From the NCBI RefSeq assembly GCF_964204645.1, contig NC_134030.1, forward strand, positions 20,839,110 through 20,899,109: a DNA stretch of 60,000 nucleotides. Reading direction: 5' to 3'. This stretch comes from Tubulanus polymorphus. Lineage: Eukaryota; Nemertea; Palaeonemertea; Tubulaniformes; Tubulanidae. The first letter of the stretch is position 1; the number at the start of each line of letters is the position of its first letter. Positions 42,301 through 53,282 of this stretch are shown one piece after another. A model generated the notes under the pieces. That model did not search any database. It worked only from the letters and a program-made list of their open reading frames with translations, and had not been told where the DNA came from. The translations under genes and the position numbers were made by a program.

Positions 42301-42656
42301 TCATTTCCAGTGAGAAATACGATATTGTTAAGAGTATCAGTTAGTTCTGTGATGCTCGTTGTATTTGTTGAATTATCCACGCGTTCTGAATCGATGTCAA
42401 TTCTATCCGATTCACAAATAAAAGTTGTTCGAGTCTCCTCGATTTGACACGGGAATCGAACCCAGTTCGCTGATCCTCGTGGGTTATTCAGTATCATCGC
42501 CGTACACGGCATATTGACGTCATTTATCGGTTGTTTTCGTAGAGGAGATATCAATCCTTGAATAACTTCTGGTATCGTTTCGTTTATCATTGCAGGTTTA
42601 AACCACTCTGTGTAGCTCAATGGTTTTCCATCAGTCCACGTGTAGAAACCATCATT
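39369..42656 (-). CDS. Receptor C exon 3
   Basis: 1,095 codons plus stop, acceptor TTTGAACAG. It carries the extra LDLa cysteine noted for the gene. Confidence 0.92.
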   Translation of the reverse strand, partial: NDGFYTWTDGKPLSYTEWFKPAMINETIPEVIQGLISPLRKQPINDVNMPCTAMILNNPRGSANWVRFPCQIEETRTTFICESDRIDIDSERVDNSTNTTSITELTDTLNNIVFLTGNESIKNPNTTNNSTCEKGWQNVEGKCCKMFTDWNNNRGLDILRATKLCRDLHAEIAIVTRHRENEIKALIDEFSFKHQYGAILTMDARKMFQVIEPVLTRNGITFIESLRWSIKPWNNQTNNVHSVLCYYNVTGEELASISGCKSWQFKCNDQRCISDHRVCDTRNDCQHGEDELDCSGLNLQSQFHCLDGQVISISCLCDFEADCVDGSDEKSCFHPLCSPQQFRCTSGQCVDRSYRCNGIVDCKDGSDERECGPQICNGFLCNNGECISSLLYRDGVVDCSGSLEEDELLTSNVTVNPTVHCNNDNYCTTNFTNLCTESDEQRCSFDSPHCYSRRHRCILERMPISYPVCKRLEHIQGCTDFKCPAGTVKCLASYCIPMGQVCDGRSDCPNSEDERNCETLSCPGMFKCGQENRCIPQSEVCDDVVNCKHNTDDESYCDVTCPENCKCRGHLIDCDDAGLVEITDMFSASTRVLILSENRVVFNESTFSSYLYLHLLNISRNNLSYIVPNSFSNLHNLHTLDLTYNRLMSLSANTFAGLNSLNILLIFGNPVRYLEEGSFLGLKSLSDLDLHGLSLSLLVGNVFSGLSALESLDVSNNRISYISPNAFAGLTKLKSLDLTKNSKVISVEKNVFDSLTLISTLASDAYKFCCMIPNVDQCLPEADQFSSCSDLMGNTVLRAIIWAIASFSFFANIIVILLRVQAFRISSSESRNTSSDILIINIATCDFLMSIYLFMIAGADYVYKGVYFLNSESWTDSSSCRLAGIIVTLSCEGSLTFLLMLTRQRYSNIVDPFSGSPIISSISVSSICCICWIILSIISMLPLSSSSYFGNNFFGTTGVCLPMNLLTINVHAWQYSFAIFAVFNSVVLATIMMTYAQMYKLVSGSRSGSGRADPTELVLARRSLVINLCNLFCWLPIIIVQFCAVLRVEIPNQVAAWLAVLFLPINSSLNPLLYTILNIDVKSIRAKSKRILKTR

Positions 42657-45600
42657 CTGTTCAAAAATAAAATCCAGATTCATCTATCAACTTCAAAAAT
42701 AGCTGCAAAAACGGTTTTTAAGCATTTTTCTACTTTAATCATTGACATTGTGTTTAGACTCGAATATTTTCAGTGCATATTTCACATCTTTTTCAAAATT
42801 CAGCTTCAAAATGAAGTTTTATTTATAATTGATATCTAGAATAAAGAATATTTGCATTCATCAAATTTTATGATTTACATGAATTGAGAGTCTAGTGATT
42901 CGAGGATAATCTAACTTTCTTATCCCATTTTGTCGAGTGTAAGTTACCTTGAATTTTAGCCCGATCATCATTACAAGCGCCTCCTGGGTATATCCCTTTC
43001 TAAGAAGTTTCGTGGCGAATAATCTTTTGACAGAAATCATTTCATCTTGTGAGTTGATACTGAGAAGATGTCCTATGTATTTCTGTTGACAGTACATTTC
43101 AGCGTTCTCCCAATTCAGATATTCATCTCTGATGTATTTGACGCAGGAAATTCCCGAATCTAGAAATCCTGATTTACAGTGGATTTTATCAAACTGTTTT
43201 ATTGGTAACGACTTTTCTAAATTGTATTGTATTTGAAATGTGGGAACGCGACCATTTATCTCAAAATACAAATCATTGTCCCTTAAACTATAAAATACAT
43301 TTCCACGTTTAGCAATAGTTCCACATATATTAGTTTGATGTTCGGTTCCGCTTCCTGAAATAGCTAATCCATTATCGTAAAAGTCATGTATTTGTTGTTT
43401 GAATAGAATTGGGTCTTTGTCAAATCTTGATAATTTATTGCACGTTAAAGACTGTATAAACTTGATTATAAATCTGTAATATTGAATTCGATTATTTTCT
43501 ATCGGGTTTTCAAAGCGATAATAAGAAGATTTCAAAAAATATCCCGCCGATCCCGGATAGTTCGGTGATTGTACGATTCCACATTCATCCCTATCCGGGA
43601 AATATGAATGCCCGAATTGGGATTGTGTAGGTTTTTTTACTCCTTGACATTTACGACGTAGTTTAACTATCAATTCATAATTCCAGAATTGATATTTGTG
43701 GAACAATTTCAAAGCGTTAAATACGAAACTGTTATTGAGATACTCATTTGATAAACTCATTTGCCTGTCACACTTTCGTCTCGAGTATCGCGCAGGAAAA
43801 CATGCGTCAATTTGATATTCATATTCTGATAATATATAAATGTTTTCTAAAGGAAGGCGCCGGTTTTCAGGTGTAATCACTAGACAGTGTGACGTCATAT
43901 TGATCTGATTTTCTCCTTCCCGTAAAACATATCCATCACAATCAGCAGGATTGAATCTGAGATACCCAGAGTTAGGTACATCACTATAAGCGTATCCTAC
44001 TACAGTAACCGGTCCTCCTGATGTAATCAGACTGACGACGTTACGACCGTATTTATGGCCAGGACAATACGGACCATAGCGTCTAGCTGTAAAATTACCA
44101 CCATCATATATATAAAATCCAGCTCTCTCGCACATCTCAGATAAAACTGATAGTTTTAATCTATCATCATAGATATCAACTTTCCGTTTAAATTCTAATG
44201 TATTTATACGATACGATAATATTGTCTTCTTTGACGCCGGGAATAGTTTGCTCGGAATCAAACTTGCACCGGAGCCAAATATCTACAAAATATGAATATT
44301 GATCATTAATCTAATAATTTACATTGTTTTGTTAGATAAATTGTTTTACATTTTTCCTTAAATCATACACTTTATGTATTTATCCGACAAAATAATTGAC
44401 GAATTTTCCTTGTTCTTAATTACACTTTTGAATACATTAAAGGGATGTTCCGTATCTTATATTTTCGAACAAGAAATTTAAAGGTTGTACAAAAAAGTTA
44501 TATTTTAAAGAATTATTTAAACATCAGTTCTTGCACCAATATTCATGTTTAACAAAAATTCATATTTCTCATTTTAACAATATCAATTTAATTTTGTAAA
44601 ACAAAAGCTGAGAAATAATTTTACTACATCTGTGGACTTGCACGTCTTCTATTGAAAGAGAAATCTTTAAACTCATTTTTATTTCTATGGTTCATTCTTA
44701 CGTATTATTTAGCTGAAGCTGAGTAGTTATTTTACTCACCCTTCGTTTGTGAACTTGTACGTCTCCTGTGGATAAAGATTTCACTTCAAATTCTATCCTT
44801 ACATTCGATTGTAAAACACCTGGTCTTATTAAAACGCACAGTATGACGAGAAAACCGTCAGATTTAACACTCAGTGATTCCAGGTAGTTGTAACCGAGTA
44901 AAATATCAGTTCCTACAACGCGTAACCCTTCTAGTTTATATACACCGATGACGTCACCGGATGTGCTAAGATCACGTGTCCAGTTGAAGACGACGTACTG
45001 TAACACCTGCACTGTGATAGACCAGCAGTGTAAGTGTTTTGATCGAGTTATTACGTGTAAACTGTTGTCATCAGGAATGAGCACTCCAGACTCGTTATTA
45101 GAGATTTGAATTAACGGATTAGAGACGTTCCAATCAGATATTCTGTACACCTGAACTAATAGTTGTGATTTAAAGGACAATAGATGTGTATCGATAATGG
45201 CTTTGTTAGTTTTAGTATAGAATGATAATGGTGGATGTCCGGTTTGTTCTGGTATAACAGCTATAGGTTCACTGGTGTTCCATTCGTCATGAATTTGAAC
45301 AGTTGTCACTGAACGAGTGCGAGGAGATAATCTGAAATCTATTTGTAAGAACGTCAAATTCATAGCGAAACCATCTGGGATCTCGATCCATTCCAAATAT
45401 AATAAACATCGATATAAATATATTGCGAATTTGTATCCTGTCGAAGTTGGTAATATGTTTATTCTTTGTTTGTATATTATGCAGTTATGAATAAACTTTA
45501 AATTGTTTCGTTCATAACGATATATGATATAAACCCGACTACCCCGCGCACCATCGACGTTACTTCTAAACATCAACGAGATCGAATCGTTACGGCGGAT

Positions 45601-45927
45601 TTCATGTTTTCCTTCACCGCAGAATCTGTTATCGGACTCACCGACGAGAAGGTAGTTATCACTACAGAATATCGACGGCTCGATGTCGTAGTATAGTTTG
45701 ATGTTGAAAGTTCCCGGTAAAGAGCTGTTGACGAACCAACGACATTCAACACCGCGCGTAAACGACGGGTAATTCGGTGAAACGATGTAACCGGACGTAG
45801 AATCGACGGGGTACCAAGTGTTGTTACAAGACGAACTGACCGTCACAGAGTCAGACAGATCAGCGTGTGCGATGTTAACTCGCCAGACGATCAGCGACGA
45901 TATAAACAGCGCTCTCAGTCGATCCAT
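39369..45927 (-). CDS. Receptor C: CUB / C-type lectin / LDLa / LRR / 7TM receptor
   Basis: Exons 45927-44740, 44282-42948 and 42656-39369 give 1,936 residues, with all modules of the family and no disruption. Exon 3 is close to B. Unusual changes in C are an extra cysteine in the second LDLa module (ISCLCDFEADC instead of ISGLCDFEADC), which could upset disulphide pairing, and Leu for Pro in the fifth LDLa (KCLASYC). The tail reads AKSKRILKTR. C has Val in ELVLARRSL and Lys in AQMYKLV where B and D have Ile and Arg. Confidence 0.9.
42948..44282 (-). CDS. Receptor C exon 2
   Basis: 445 codons. Variable segments read PGHKYGRN, NEYLNNSFVFNALKLFHKY and SGSGTEHQTNICG; the scaffold between them matches the other copies. 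The tail of the exon ends GLKFK at donor AAG|GTAACT. Confidence 0.9.
44740..45927 (-). CDS. Receptor C exon 1
   Basis: 396 codons. The CUB-2 module shares CIIYKQRINILPTSTG with D but differs at other variable sites, for example FLQIDF where A and D have FTQIDF, and SPRTRSVTT where D has SPGAHSTTT. Confidence 0.9.
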
Positions 45928-46080
45928 ACCGAACAACAATCTCTACTGAATAATCAAAACTTGCATAGCTTTACGAAATCGAAACAAATTACAGTTCGTC
46001 CAATTAGAAAATTCGCTGAGAATTCTTTGAAATTGATATTTTTCGTCGTTGCTGCAATTATTTTGAAACCGATTCCAGTT
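45928..46080 (-). promoter_or_regulatory. Conserved proximal upstream region of receptor C
   Basis: An inverted CCAAT at 46000-46004 lies 73 bp before the ATG, in the block shared by B and D. Confidence 0.35.
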
Positions 46081-46239
46081 TTGCATATTTGAACTTTTTG
46101 CAGTTCAGTTTCTCATGAAGCGTTCTGATATTTTTATTGCTCAGTTTCCAATTAATAACAAATATTCATATATCATATATTTCGTGTAGCTAACTACTAC
46201 AAGTTCACGTGTTTATAGAAGTGAAAGATCATTTCAAAC

Positions 46240-46830
46240 ATATGCGGGGTGAAGTGCGGAAGATCTATTTTGAAAGTTCACTGAAAAGATGTCTGATATC
46301 ACATGTTTATGTACATTTTTTGATAAAAAATGTCTCAGTTGAAGACCTGAACACATGTTAAGTGTGGACGATCAATTTTTGAAAGTGTGTGCTGATAATA
46401 TGTCTAATATCTGGTGTTTGTAGTTCATTTTCAAATAGAAATGTCTCAGGTGAAGCACTGAACACATGTGAAGTGTGGACGATCAGTTTTTGAAAGTGTG
46501 CTGATAAAATGTCTAATGTCTGGTGTTTGTAGTTCATTTTCAATTAGAAATATCTCAGATGAAGCACTGAACACATGTGAAGTGTGGACGATCAGTTTTT
46601 GAAAGTGTGCTGATAAAATGTCTAATGTCTGGTGTTTGTAGTTCATTTTCAATTAGAAATGTCTCAGGTGAAGCACTGAGCACATGTGAAGTGTGGACGA
46701 TCAGTTTTTGAAAGTGCGCTGATAAAATGTCTAATGTCTGGTGTTTGTAGTTCATTTTCAATTAGAAATGTCTCAGGTGAAGCACTGAACACATGTGACG
46801 TGTGGACGATCAGTTTTTGAAACTGCAAAT
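46240..46830 (-). repeat. 109-bp minisatellite upstream of receptor C, about 5 units
   Basis: Units with 'aacacatgt' at about 46350, 46462, 46571, 46680 and 46790. The left-most units are more diverged, like those before B and D. Confidence 0.94.
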
Positions 46831-47389
46831 AAAATCTCATGCATTTCCTCAGTATTTGATAATAGTGAAATAACTTATAGAAGAACATCTGAACACCCCT
46901 TAAACCTGCCACCATACTCATGACGTCATGAGTTGTGACAATTACAAATTTTTAGTACAAAGTATGTATGGATGGCAATAAATGAAAATAGACCGCCCCA
47001 GCCGGAACGGTAGCATCGATATCATTTACTTGGTCGTTACGTTGAATCTTTTCAAATAACTTCTTAAAACCTAGTCGGATTGATTCCCAACGGGTTTAGC
47101 AATAACATGCAAACATTCGGAGACCTTTTCTGCGAAGTCGAGGTTGACTGCTGGTAACCGATCGAGGTCACCCTTCGCGCGGATAACTGCTGACGTTCAC
47201 GAAATAATAACGTGACTTTGAGATAATGGATGCATTAGGAACATACACTAATGCACGGTGGAATTAATCGAGAAATTATCTGTTCCCTGTTAGTAACTCA
47301 GTAATATCATTCATTGATACACGATATTCTAATGCAGTAAAACATTATGTCGAATAATATTCTAACATATTTTGACGAACTTGTATTCA

Positions 47390-47870
<481 letters not shown>

Positions 47871-48422
47871 ATTCACACGCAGAGTAACGTTATAGCAAGC
47901 TCCCTGCGAATTTCTGCTCGAACACGATGTGCGTAACTAGATCGAAAATCCTATAACCAGCAACCAATGACGGGAACGTGTTCTTTAGGTTTTAAACTTA
48001 TACATTTCACTGAATTCTTGGTTCTGGACACTCAACACCCTCAGCGGCTAAATACAATCCGAATCGCCTACTTTTTGCTCTCAACAGTATGTTTTCAACG
48101 ATTACTAAGTGAGGCATTATTCAGACAGAGAACATGTATGGAATGAGTATGAATTATGTTTTTTTAGTTATCATTTCTATTAGCTCGCAGTATCCGGATA
48201 TATCATATTGCTGGTACGAATATCTATGGTCAAAAATGTTACAAGTATAATGCATCATATAAGATGAGGTTAATAATCAAAAACGAGCTGATAGCAAATT
48301 CGAAATATTCAACGATCATAATTGAAAACTTTCATTTTTATCTTATAAAGTTGAATATAGCGAGTTTTATTATCTTTTGCGAGTTTTTTTCTTATCTTAT
48401 GACAGATAGAAAGAATATCGTG

Positions 48423-48692
48423 TGATAAGTTTGTACAGTGGACTCCACTCGACTCAAATTCATTGGGACCAGAAACAAAAATCGACGAGTTAAGCGGAAT
48501 TCGATTTGAGGTTTTTGACGAAATTGGCCAAAAATTATCAAGAAATTAAACCATTCTGTATCGATCCTACGTGGCTTATTTGACTATTGGATGCTAAATA
48601 GAAATAAATCCCGTTAAAATAAAGTTTGTTTTGTCTCTTATTTACCTCCATAACTTTACTCGGTGCGAAGAAAAGTAAACGATCATAAAATG
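48423..48692. mobile_element. 270-bp block, second copy
   Basis: It is the same block as at 37799-38067, at the same site in the spacer. Confidence 0.6.
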
Positions 48693-48998
48693 CGGCTCGA
48701 AACGTAAATTACCGCGGTGAACTTTTTGGTGCGAAAACGATAGGTAACGAATGTAACCATATGATATGGCGGCTGATTCGGGCCAAGTTAAGAAAAAAGA
48801 ATTCCGCGCAATGTATATATCGCTTCGTTTTTTCGCCGCGCAGGAAAACGAACCTGTGTTTCTCGTTTCTGCGCCCGCCGAAATAAACTTCGTTTAGCTG
48901 CGTCCGGTTGTAACCACGTGTTGACATTCGATGATAGAAGATCTATAAACACGTGTACGGGTATAAACGGGCTGTTGGTGTTCGGTTTGAGGATCGCT

Positions 48999-49175
48999 AG
49001 CCAGGGCGAAACTCGGTTTTCGTAGCTAGTCGACTAGAGGTCGAACTTAATAACCGAATGCGCTTAATTTCCGAACTATTTCCGGAATATAGTTCCGACT
49101 AACTGAAATTCGGTTTCATTTAGTTCGACTATAGTCGACTAACTCAGATATCAAACCGAAGTTGGCCCAGGCTGG
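48999..49175. mobile_element. Foldback MITE 3' of receptor D
   Basis: Third copy of the inverted-repeat element. Confidence 0.68.
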
Positions 49176-49982
49176 GGATTTTGTATGTACTAAATTACTG
49201 AATGTCTCCGTGAGCTAAGTATTGTCTTTATGTGTGGCCTGGACGATTCTACTGTTTTGATCTTAAAATAGGAAATGACCCTGTTATTGATTTGATTGGT
49301 AAATTCCTCGTCCCTTACAGACCCACCACACCTGCCGGGAGCGAAACAGGGGGTTTAATATTGAAATTGGAAGTACAGATATAGTTGTGTGATCGGCGGT
49401 CGAGTTTACAACAGTTTGTTTAAATCGAAGTACATTATTGGGAAATTTGGTTCCGGGTTATCCAAACAATATTCCATTGGTTAGCCTACCAGTTAAAGCA
49501 GTAAACACGTGCATGTTTTTAATCGATTCTTGTGTATGCAGCCGGAAGGTCGTTCAGATATTCGATTTCGGAGGAGTTTGAACGTATGATTGTGGTAAAA
49601 AATATAGTTCGTGTTGAACGAATATTCGACATCAAGTAAGCATGTGTATAAGATCGATAACGGAATCTGCGACTCAGGAAAGTAGCTGAATTTCAAAAAA
49701 AAAATTTCTGTTCGGAGAAGACAGAAAGACCAACCACGCAGAGCGGTAGATTTGAAACCTGATTTCCTTAGCCACGAGAGAATGATAAATCTCCGACCTA
49801 GGCACAAAACTAAATATTCGTTTGATGCGTCGAAAACACTATCGTAGGTTCAAACTTGAAACTGAAATAAGGTATGATGATTTTATCAGTCTCCAACTGT
49901 TTCCAAAAATAGTTTTCCATGAATATAGCGGCTGAAGGCGCTCCTAGCGTGTATCCAAAGTTTCTATCGACTGATAAATGTT

Positions 49983-52900
49983 TCAGCGAGTTTTTAAAAT
50001 CCGTTTATTTTTAGCCCGAATTGATTTAACATCGATAGTGAGGATGGTGTAAAGAAGTGGATTCAGTGACGAGTTGATCGGTAGGAAAAGTACCGCCAAC
50101 CAAGCCGCCACTTGGTTCGGTATTTCTACTCGCAATACAGCGCAAAACTGAACGATAATTATCGGTAACCAGCAACATAAATTACACAGATTTATCACTA
50201 AACTCCTACGTGCCAGAATCAATTCGGTAGGATCAGCTCTACCCGAGCCGGACCTGCTTCCAGATACGAGTCTATACATCTGTGCATACGTCATCACTAT
50301 TGTAGCAAGTACGACCGAGTTAAACACGGCAAATATAGCGAATGAATATTGCCAGGCGTGGACATTGATGGTCAGTAAATTCATAGGTAAACAAACACCG
50401 GTTGTGCCGTAAAAGTTATTACCGAAATAAGAAGATGACGATAGCGGTAGCATTGAAATGGTGCTTAAAATGATCCAACATATGCAACAAATACTGGACA
50501 CAGAAATCGAAGATATAATTGGGCTTCCAGAAAATGGGTCCACGATATTCGAGTATCTTTGACGGGTAAGCATGAGCAGAAAGGTCAACGATCCCTCACA
50601 AGATAGAGTCACTATAATCCCAGCGAGTCGACACAATGAACTATCTGTCCAACTTTCAGAATTTAAGAAGTAAACTCCTTTATAGACGTAATCGGCTCCA
50701 GCGATCAAAAACAAATAAATCGACATCAGAAAATCGCAAGTGGCAATATTAATAATGAGGATATCAGAGGATGTATTACGTGATACAGAGGATGAAATTC
50801 GAAGTGCTTGAACGCGAATTAAAATGACAATTATGTTCGCAACAAAGCTGAATGAAGCGATCGCCCAAATGATTGCTCTAAGAACAGTGTTACCCATCAG
50901 GTCGGAACAAGAAGAAAATTGGTCGGCTTTCGGGAGACACTGGTCAACATTCGGAATCATGCAACAAAATTTGTACGCGTCAGAAGCTAAAGTACTTAAT
51001 AATGTAAGACTGTAAAAAACGTTTTTTTCTACGGATATGACTTTTGAATTTGTGGTTAGATCCAGACTTTTAAGTTTTGTTAATCCGGCAAATGCGTTTG
51101 GTGAAATATAACTGATTCTGTTATTGCTGACATCTAACGACTCTAAAGCGGATAAACCACTGAACACATTTCCACCAAGTAACGACAAGAAAAGTCCGTG
51201 AAGATCGAGATCGCTTAATGACTTTAAACCTAGAAAACTGCCTTCTTCTAAATATCTAACTGGATTCCCAAAAATAAAGAGAATTTCCAAACTGTTCAAA
51301 CCGGCGAATGTATTCGCGGACAATGACATTAAGCGGTTATATGTAAGATCTAATGTGTGTAGATTAACCAGGTTTGAGAACGAGTTTGGAACAATATAAG
51401 ACAAATTGTTACGTGAAATATTAAGGAAATGTAAATAGAGGTAAGAAGAAAATGTGGACTCATTGAATACAACTCGGTTTCCTGATAATATCAGAACACG
51501 AGTTGATGCCGAGAAAAGATCAGTAATTTCTATTAAACCAGCATCATCGCAATCAATTAAATGACCTCGACATTTACAATATTTTGGACACGTGACGTCA
51601 CAGTAGGACTCGTCATCAGTGGTGTGTTTACAATTTACAACACCATCGCAAACCTCAGATTGAGGTATACATCGGTTTTCCTGGCCACATTTGAACATGC
51701 CGGGACACGTCAAAGTCTCGCAGTTTCGCTCATCTTCTGAATTAGGACAATCGGATCGACCATCGCACACTTGTCCCATCGGTATACAGTAAGATGCTGG
51801 ACATTTTACAGTGCCAGCTGGACATATGAAATAAGAGCAACCTTGTATATGTTCGAGCCTTCTACATACCGGGTAACCAATCGGCATCCTTTCTAAAATG
51901 CATCTATGACGTCTAGAATAACAATGAGGAGAATCGAAAGAACATCTTTGTTCATCAGATTCTGTGCAGAGATTTGTAAAGTTAGTCGTACAGTAGTTAT
52001 CATTATTACAGTGAACTGTAGGATTCACTGTAACATTCGGTGTTAAAAGTTCATCTTCTTCGAGGCTTCCGCTACAATCTACAACACCATCCCGATACAA
52101 TAGAGAACTGATACATTCACCGTTGTTACACAGAAACCCATTGCATATTTGTGGACCGCACGCCCGTTCGTCGGAACCGTCCTTACAGTTAACGATTCCA
52201 TTACATCGGTACGATCTATCTACACATTGACCACTAGTACAGCGGAATTGTTGCGGCGAACACAGTGGATGAAAACACGATTTCTCATCCGAGCCATCGA
52301 CACAATCCGCTTCAAAGTCACACAAACCACTTATTGATATAACCTGACCATCTAAACAGTGGAACTGACTTTGTAAGTTTAAACCAGAACAATCGAGTTC
52401 ATCTTCACCGTGTTGACAGTCGTTTCTCGTATCACATACGCGATGGTCGCTGATACATCTTTGATCGTTACATTTAAACTGCCACGATTTACAACCGCTT
52501 ATAGAAGCCAACTCTTCACCAGTTACATTATAGGAACATAGCACGGAATGAACGTCGTTTGTTTGATTATTCCATGGTTTTATCGACCATCTCAACGACT
52601 CGATAAAAGTGATTCCATCCCTTGTCAAAACTGGTTCGATCACTTGAAACATTTTCCTAGCATCCATAGTCAGTATAGCGCCATATTGATGTTTAAAACT
52701 AAACTCGTCAATTAATGCTTTTATTTCATTTTCCCTGTGCCTAGTAACAATAGCTATTTCAGCGTGAAGATCACGACACAATTTCGTAGCCCTTAGAATA
52801 TCCAAACCTCGATTATTGTTCCAATCTGTGAACATTTTACAACATTTACCTTCGACATTTTGCCAACCTTTTTCACAGGTCGAGTTGTTGGTTGTATTTG

Positions 52901-53282
52901 GATTTTTAATACTTTCATTTCCAGTGAGAAATACGATATTGTTAAGAGTATCAGTTAGTTCTGTGATGCTCGTTGTATTTGTTGAATTATCCACGCGTTC
53001 TGAATCGATGTCAATTCTATCCGATTCACAAATAAAAGTTGTTCGAGTCTCCTCGATTTGACACGGGAATCGAACCCAGTTCGCTGATCCTCGTGGATTA
53101 TTCAGTATCATCGCCGTACACGGCATATTGACGTCATTTATCGGTTGTTTTCGTAGAGGAGATATCAATCCTTGAATAACTTCTGGTATCGTTTCGTTTA
53201 TCATAGCAGGTTTAAACCACTCTGTGTAGCTCAATGGTTTCCCATCAGTCCAAGTGTAGAAACCATCATTGTCATTCATTGG
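49983..53282 (-). CDS. Receptor D exon 3 with a shifted acceptor
   Basis: 1,099 codons plus stop. The intron end differs from B and C immediately upstream of the coding part, so the acceptor CAG falls 12 bp further upstream than in the other copies. Confidence 0.88.
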   Translation of the reverse strand, partial: PMNDNDGFYTWTDGKPLSYTEWFKPAMINETIPEVIQGLISPLRKQPINDVNMPCTAMILNNPRGSANWVRFPCQIEETRTTFICESDRIDIDSERVDNSTNTTSITELTDTLNNIVFLTGNESIKNPNTTNNSTCEKGWQNVEGKCCKMFTDWNNNRGLDILRATKLCRDLHAEIAIVTRHRENEIKALIDEFSFKHQYGAILTMDARKMFQVIEPVLTRDGITFIESLRWSIKPWNNQTNDVHSVLCSYNVTGEELASISGCKSWQFKCNDQRCISDHRVCDTRNDCQHGEDELDCSGLNLQSQFHCLDGQVISISGLCDFEADCVDGSDEKSCFHPLCSPQQFRCTSGQCVDRSYRCNGIVNCKDGSDERACGPQICNGFLCNNGECISSLLYRDGVVDCSGSLEEDELLTPNVTVNPTVHCNNDNYCTTNFTNLCTESDEQRCSFDSPHCYSRRHRCILERMPIGYPVCRRLEHIQGCSYFICPAGTVKCPASYCIPMGQVCDGRSDCPNSEDERNCETLTCPGMFKCGQENRCIPQSEVCDGVVNCKHTTDDESYCDVTCPKYCKCRGHLIDCDDAGLIEITDLFSASTRVLILSGNRVVFNESTFSSYLYLHFLNISRNNLSYIVPNSFSNLVNLHTLDLTYNRLMSLSANTFAGLNSLEILFIFGNPVRYLEEGSFLGLKSLSDLDLHGLFLSLLGGNVFSGLSALESLDVSNNRISYISPNAFAGLTKLKSLDLTTNSKVISVEKNVFYSLTLLSTLASDAYKFCCMIPNVDQCLPKADQFSSCSDLMGNTVLRAIIWAIASFSFVANIIVILIRVQALRISSSVSRNTSSDILIINIATCDFLMSIYLFLIAGADYVYKGVYFLNSESWTDSSLCRLAGIIVTLSCEGSLTFLLMLTRQRYSNIVDPFSGSPIISSISVSSICCICWIILSTISMLPLSSSSYFGNNFYGTTGVCLPMNLLTINVHAWQYSFAIFAVFNSVVLATIVMTYAQMYRLVSGSRSGSGRADPTELILARRSLVINLCNLCCWLPIIIVQFCAVLRVEIPNQVAAWLAVLFLPINSSLNPLLYTILTIDVKSIRAKNKRILKTR

